A stretch of 9,089 bases of DNA from Hyphomicrobiales bacterium (GTDB taxonomy: Bacteria; Pseudomonadota; Alphaproteobacteria; Rhizobiales; Aestuariivirgaceae), in the NCBI GenBank assembly GCA_023266715.1, contig JAHFPK010000098.1:1-9089 (forward strand), in the 5' to 3' direction. The notes under the pieces were generated by a model, which had not been told where the DNA came from, did not search any database, and saw nothing but the letters and a program-made list of their open reading frames with translations. Positions 5,928 through 9,089 of the stretch are shown in pieces. The stretch's first letter is position 1. Each line of letters opens with the position of its first letter. The position numbers and the translations under genes were made by a program.

Positions 5928-5931
5928 GTGA
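5908..5931 (+). CDS. Candidate seven-codon upstream reading frame overlapping the prfC start
   Basis: ATG at 5908 opens the frame M-S-Q-L-E-Y-L and ends in TGA at 5929-5931, which overlaps the prfC GTG (5928-5930) as GTGA. The prfC start itself has only a weak GGA-type ribosome site (5919-5921), so ribosomes finishing this frame could deliver initiation to prfC. The ATG also lacks a good Shine-Dalgarno sequence. A chance occurrence is the simplest explanation until conservation or ribosome footprints are shown. Confidence 0.2.
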   Translation: MSQLEYL

Positions 5932-7511
5932 CTGATCAAATAGCTTCCGAGGTCTCGCGCCGGCGGACCTTTGCAATTATTTCCCACCCCGACGCGGGCA
6001 AGACCACTCTCACCGAAAAGCTCCTGCTTTTTGGCGGAGCCATTCAGCTGGCAGGCCAGGTGCGGGCCAAGGGCGACCGGCGGCGCACGCGGTCGGACTG
6101 GATGTCGATTGAGCGGGCACGCGGCATTTCCGTGGTGACCTCGGTCATGACCTTTGAATACAATGATTGCGTGTTCAATCTTCTGGATACGCCGGGACAC
6201 GAGGACTTTTCCGAAGATACCTACCGTACGCTCACGGCGGTTGATGCGGCCGTTATGGTGATCGACGGGGCAAAAGGCATTGAAGCGCGCACCCGCAAGC
6301 TTTTTGAAATCTGCCGCCTGCGCGATATTCCCATCATCACCTTTATCAACAAGATGGACCGGGAAACCCGTGAGCCCCTTGATCTTCTGGACGAGATTGA
6401 AAAGGGCTTGGCGCTGACCGTGGCTCCCATGGTGTGGCCCATTGGCCTGGGCCGGCACTTTGTGGGTACCTATGACCTCAACACGCCACGGGTGCGAAGG
6501 CTCGATGAGGACCCCGCCGGACAGAAGGTGAGCGGCCCCGACGACCCGCTGATTGCAACGCTTCTCACGCCTCCGCAACTTGCAGTGTGGCGGGAAGAAA
6601 TGGAACTTGTACGCGACCTCTGCCACAGTTTTGATCGCGCCTCATTCCTTGAAGGACACCTGTCGCCGGTTCTCTTCGGTTCGGCCCTCAGAAACTTCGG
6701 GGTGCGCGACCTCCTTGACACGCTCATTGCCCACGCGCCGCCGCCGCGCGATCAGCAGGCCCGGCAGCGGGTAATTCATGCCAGTGAACCGAAAATGACT
6801 GGCATCGTTTTCAAGATACAGGCCAATATGGATCCCAACCACCGGGACCGCATTGCCTTCATGCGGCTTGCATCCGGCAAATTGACGCGCGGCATGCGAG
6901 TGAAAATTGTTCGCACCGGAAAAACCCTTGCCCTCAATGCCCCACAGTTCTTCTTCGCCCAGGACCGTTCGTTGGCTGAAGAGGCCTTTGCTGGTGATGT
7001 CGTGGGTATTCCCAATCATGGCGTCATACGCATTGGCGATACGCTGACGGAAGGCGAAGATATTGTTTTCACGGGCGTACCAAGCTTCGCCCCTGAAATC
7101 CTGCGCCGGGTGAAGCTCGGTGATCCGATGAAAGCCAAGAAACTGCGCAGCGCTTTGGAAGAATTGGCAGAAGAAGGCGTCGTCCAGCTCTTCATCCCGG
7201 TAGACGGTTCTGCCGCCGTTGTAGGCGTAGTGGGTGCCTTGCAGCTTGATGTGCTGGCTGACCGCCTCGCAAATGAGTATGGCGTGCCGGTTGAATTCGA
7301 AACAACGCGGCATGAGGTGATGCGCTGGATTGCATGTGATGATGCCAAGAAGCTTGATGACTTTATTGCGGCCAACCGCTTTTCCATCGCCAATGACCTT
7401 GATGGGTCACCGGTGCTGATGGCACAATCGGCTTTCAGCCTGAACTATACGCTGGAACGCGCGCCTGATATCAAGGCCATGGAAATCAAGGAAATGCACA
7501 GGGCTGCATAA
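5928..7511 (+). CDS. prfC: Peptide chain release factor 3 (RF3), GTPase
   Basis: The 527-residue protein is almost the same length as Escherichia coli RF3 (529) and is alignable along its whole length. GTPase motifs are H-P-D-A-G-K-T-T (20-27), R-G-I-S (65-68), D-T-P-G-H-E-D (87-93) and N-K-M-D (141-144). The RF3-type features that separate it from EF-G include the S-D-W-M segment (56-59) after the P-loop, F-K-I-Q-A-N-M-D-P-N-H-R-D-R in domain 2, and the C-terminal L-Q-L-D-V-L region in domain 3; there is no EF-G domain IV. RF3 recycles RF1 and RF2 from the ribosome after peptide release. The start is GTG at 5928; an in-frame TAA at 5904-5906 excludes any longer version. Its TAA overlaps the ribosome site of the next gene, so the two are very likely cotranscribed. 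Confidence 0.95.
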   Translation: MTDQIASEVSRRRTFAIISHPDAGKTTLTEKLLLFGGAIQLAGQVRAKGDRRRTRSDWMSIERARGISVVTSVMTFEYNDCVFNLLDTPGHEDFSEDTYRTLTAVDAAVMVIDGAKGIEARTRKLFEICRLRDIPIITFINKMDRETREPLDLLDEIEKGLALTVAPMVWPIGLGRHFVGTYDLNTPRVRRLDEDPAGQKVSGPDDPLIATLLTPPQLAVWREEMELVRDLCHSFDRASFLEGHLSPVLFGSALRNFGVRDLLDTLIAHAPPPRDQQARQRVIHASEPKMTGIVFKIQANMDPNHRDRIAFMRLASGKLTRGMRVKIVRTGKTLALNAPQFFFAQDRSLAEEAFAGDVVGIPNHGVIRIGDTLTEGEDIVFTGVPSFAPEILRRVKLGDPMKAKKLRSALEELAEEGVVQLFIPVDGSAAVVGVVGALQLDVLADRLANEYGVPVEFETTRHEVMRWIACDDAKKLDDFIAANRFSIANDLDGSPVLMAQSAFSLNYTLERAPDIKAMEIKEMHRAA

Positions 7512-7523
7512 GGAGCACATATC

Positions 7524-8249
7524 ATGTTGCCAAATGACCTTGATCTGCCCCACGCCTTTGCAATCATTTTCCTGTTCGTCATGTGGTGGCTGTATGGCCC
7601 AATCCTCAGAGCGCTCGGGCGCGGCACACTCAATGCGCAATTGCATGTGGTGCGCATGCGTTGGATGCGGATGTTGCTGCAAACCCACCGTGACCACCGC
7701 ACGTTCGATGCCCTGATGATGGGGCATATTTCCAATTCCATGGCCTTCTTCGGGTCTGCAACGCTGCTGGTGCTGGCCGGTCTGTTGGGAACATTGGCCA
7801 ATATCAGCCGCCTGTATGGGGCTGTCATGGAAGTAAAATTTGTCCCTATCGTCAGCCTCGAACTTTTCACCGTCTATTTCATTACGCTCACCGTGATCAT
7901 GGCTATTTGCTTCTTCGCCTTCACCTATGCACTGCGGAAACTGTCCTACACCCTGGCCATGATGGGCGGATTGAGCGAGGCGCCGGGTGATGACCCCCAA
8001 TCCAAAACCATGATTTTTGAAACAGCAACCGTGATGACCGAAGCCGTGAAAAGTCTGAACAATGGCATTCGCGGATTTTATTTTGCAGTAGCTGCCATCT
8101 TTCTTTTCGCAGGCCCCTACTACTGCATTTTCATGACAATGGTCATGAGCGGCCTCCTGCTCTACCGCCAGGGCTTTTCAACCACGGCATTGGCCATTGA
8201 ACGCTATGTGGATGCGATGAATAACGGCAAGAGCGAGACAATGCCGTGA
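7524..8249 (+). CDS. DUF599 family integral membrane protein of unknown function
   Basis: The 241-residue product has four likely membrane segments, at about residues 11-31, 73-92, 107-136 and 185-214, with a basic loop after the first (37-60, rich in Arg and His) and a polar cytosolic or periplasmic stretch between the third and fourth (about 137-184). The layout and phrases such as the N-N-G-I-R-G-F-Y-F-A-V-A stretch at 179-190 are those of DUF599 proteins, which are found mainly in proteobacteria and have no established function. AGGAG at 7511-7515, eight bases before the ATG, is a strong ribosome site and shares a base with the prfC stop. The TGA stop overlaps the GTG of the hydrolase gene, linking the two genes in translation. 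I see no catalytic or transport motif. Confidence 0.85.
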   Translation: MLPNDLDLPHAFAIIFLFVMWWLYGPILRALGRGTLNAQLHVVRMRWMRMLLQTHRDHRTFDALMMGHISNSMAFFGSATLLVLAGLLGTLANISRLYGAVMEVKFVPIVSLELFTVYFITLTVIMAICFFAFTYALRKLSYTLAMMGGLSEAPGDDPQSKTMIFETATVMTEAVKSLNNGIRGFYFAVAAIFLFAGPYYCIFMTMVMSGLLLYRQGFSTTALAIERYVDAMNNGKSETMP

Positions 8250-9088
8250 TCCGGCGCGATATCCGTTCCAGCGATGGGCTCATGCTTGCCGGTTACGAAT
8301 CCGGAATTCCGCAAGGTCCGGAAATTCTTTTCATCCACGGATTTTCCCAGTGTTCGCTTGCTTGGGGAAAACAATTTTCTTCCAAGGCGCTGGCCAGTGA
8401 ATTTCGGTTGGTTGCCTTCGACATTCGCGGCCATGGCGCTTCAGAGAAACCAATTGACCCCACCCGCTATGCCGATGATACCCAATTTTCCGATGACGTT
8501 CATTGCGTTAGGGAGGCCTTCAATTTGAGGCGGCCTGTGCTCGTGGGCTGGTCCTATGCTGGCCGCATCGTCAGTGACTATGTGACGGCGCATGGGACTA
8601 AGCGCATTGCCGGAATAAACTATGTATGTGCGCGGACAAAAGATGATGTGGCCTACAACGGACCTGGTACGGACCTGTTGGGCGGGATGATCCACAATGA
8701 TCTGGCAACCAATATCAGGGCGACCCGGGGTTTCATTCGCGCCTGCTATGAAAAACAGCCCAACCCGGAGGATTTCGAAACGGCCCTTGCCTACAATATG
8801 CTGGTTCCGCCCGGTATTCGCCGTGCGCACCTCAGCAGGCCGGCGTCAGATGGCAGTATTTTGGCAAAACTCGATGTGCCTGTGCTGGTCACTCAGGGAA
8901 GTGAGGACAAGCTCGTGCTCAAGGGTCTTGGCGAATTCACGGCGGCGGTTATACCCGGCGCGCGGCTTTCAATGTATGAAGCTGTTGGCCATTCGCCCTT
9001 TGTCGAGGATGCCCCACGCTTCAACCGCGAACTGGCGGGATTTGTGCGGCACGCACAAACTCGGCGAGGCGTAGTTACAGCTGCCTGA
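8246..9088 (+). CDS. Alpha/beta-fold hydrolase
   Basis: The 280-residue protein is a complete alpha/beta hydrolase. The oxyanion-hole H-G-F is at 31-33, F-D-I-R-G-H-G-A-S at 58-66, the nucleophile Ser103 sits in the elbow G-W-S-Y-A-G (101-106), the acid is probably Asp221 (G-S-E-D), and His249 lies in V-G-H-S-P-F. The cap region is about 130-200. The fold covers esterases, lactonases, C-C hydrolases and haloperoxidase-like enzymes; the substrate cannot be told, and no signal peptide or membrane segment is visible, so it should be cytosolic. It starts at GTG, overlapping the DUF599 stop as GTGA (8246-8249); the first strand begins at residue 2-3, so the next ATG (residue 13) would break the fold. 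It lies third in the prfC operon, and its stop is one base from the window end, so any following gene is not visible. Confidence 0.9.
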   Translation: MIRRDIRSSDGLMLAGYESGIPQGPEILFIHGFSQCSLAWGKQFSSKALASEFRLVAFDIRGHGASEKPIDPTRYADDTQFSDDVHCVREAFNLRRPVLVGWSYAGRIVSDYVTAHGTKRIAGINYVCARTKDDVAYNGPGTDLLGGMIHNDLATNIRATRGFIRACYEKQPNPEDFETALAYNMLVPPGIRRAHLSRPASDGSILAKLDVPVLVTQGSEDKLVLKGLGEFTAAVIPGARLSMYEAVGHSPFVEDAPRFNRELAGFVRHAQTRRGVVTAA

Positions 9089-9089
9089 A

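Noticed and set aside
5811..6626. 272-codon N-terminal extension of glucokinase, a possible fusion protein
   Set aside because: The extension is antisense to prfC and has no recognisable domain; glucokinase normally begins just before D-I-G-G-T-N, and GGAGG precedes the ATG at 5810.
6642..7313. 223-codon minus-strand frame within prfC
   Set aside because: Antisense shadow of a highly conserved gene, with no family likeness.
7407..8000. 197-codon minus-strand frame rich in His, Gln and Gly
   Set aside because: Antisense to the end of prfC and to the DUF599 gene; the odd composition comes from reading hydrophobic codons backwards.
1..9089. Defence system, toxin-antitoxin pair, mobile element or CRISPR array
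   Set aside because: I looked for these on both strands and saw no repeat-spacer pattern, terminal inverted repeats, integrase or transposase, nor any nuclease, kinase or toxin-like small gene pairs. The genes are housekeeping or catabolic types.

Overview
The window looks like ordinary chromosomal DNA from a Gram-negative proteobacterium. An alphaproteobacterium is my best guess, from the moderately high GC, purine-rich GGAGG ribosome sites, frequent GTG/TTG starts and the style of the protein sequences; this is an inference, not a proof. Genes are packed tightly: nearly all sequence from 409 to the end is coding, with only two short divergent intergenic gaps (58 and 117 bp). I see no tRNA, rRNA, CRISPR array, insertion sequence, integrase or prophage gene.

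Layout. (1) Positions 2-166 hold the C-terminal end of an unrecognised protein. A 242-bp non-coding stretch follows, with two hairpins and one good intrinsic terminator, before a DMT/EamA permease (409-1251, +). (2) A beta-hydroxyacid dehydrogenase (2094-1246, -) and an aldehyde dehydrogenase of the alpha-ketoglutaric semialdehyde (YcbD-like) type (2153-3592, +) are transcribed divergently from a 58-bp gap. (3) A tight minus-strand operon runs glucokinase (5810-4869), nicotinamidase (4861-4253) and fumarylpyruvate-hydrolase-like FAH protein (4256-3564); its 3' end overlaps the aldehyde dehydrogenase tail to tail by 29 bp. (4) From the 117-bp gap upstream of glk a plus-strand operon diverges: release factor RF3 (prfC, 5928-7511), a DUF599 membrane protein (7524-8249) and an alpha/beta hydrolase (8246-9088), the last two joined by a GTGA overlap.

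How the genes fit together. The middle of the window is central and catabolic metabolism: glucose phosphorylation, NAD salvage from nicotinamide, cleavage of an acylpyruvate-type compound, oxidation of a semialdehyde to a dicarboxylate, and an NAD(P)-linked hydroxyacid step. The FAH protein and the semialdehyde dehydrogenase could both belong to sugar-acid or aromatic-acid breakdown, but the other enzymes of such a pathway are absent here. The right-hand operon combines a translation termination factor with a membrane protein of unknown function and a hydrolase.

I found no clear new multi-gene system. The observations most worth checking are a structured non-coding region with an exposed anti-Shine-Dalgarno loop before the permease (about 167-331), a seven-codon reading frame whose UGA stop overlaps the GTG start of prfC, and the coupled DUF599-hydrolase pair.
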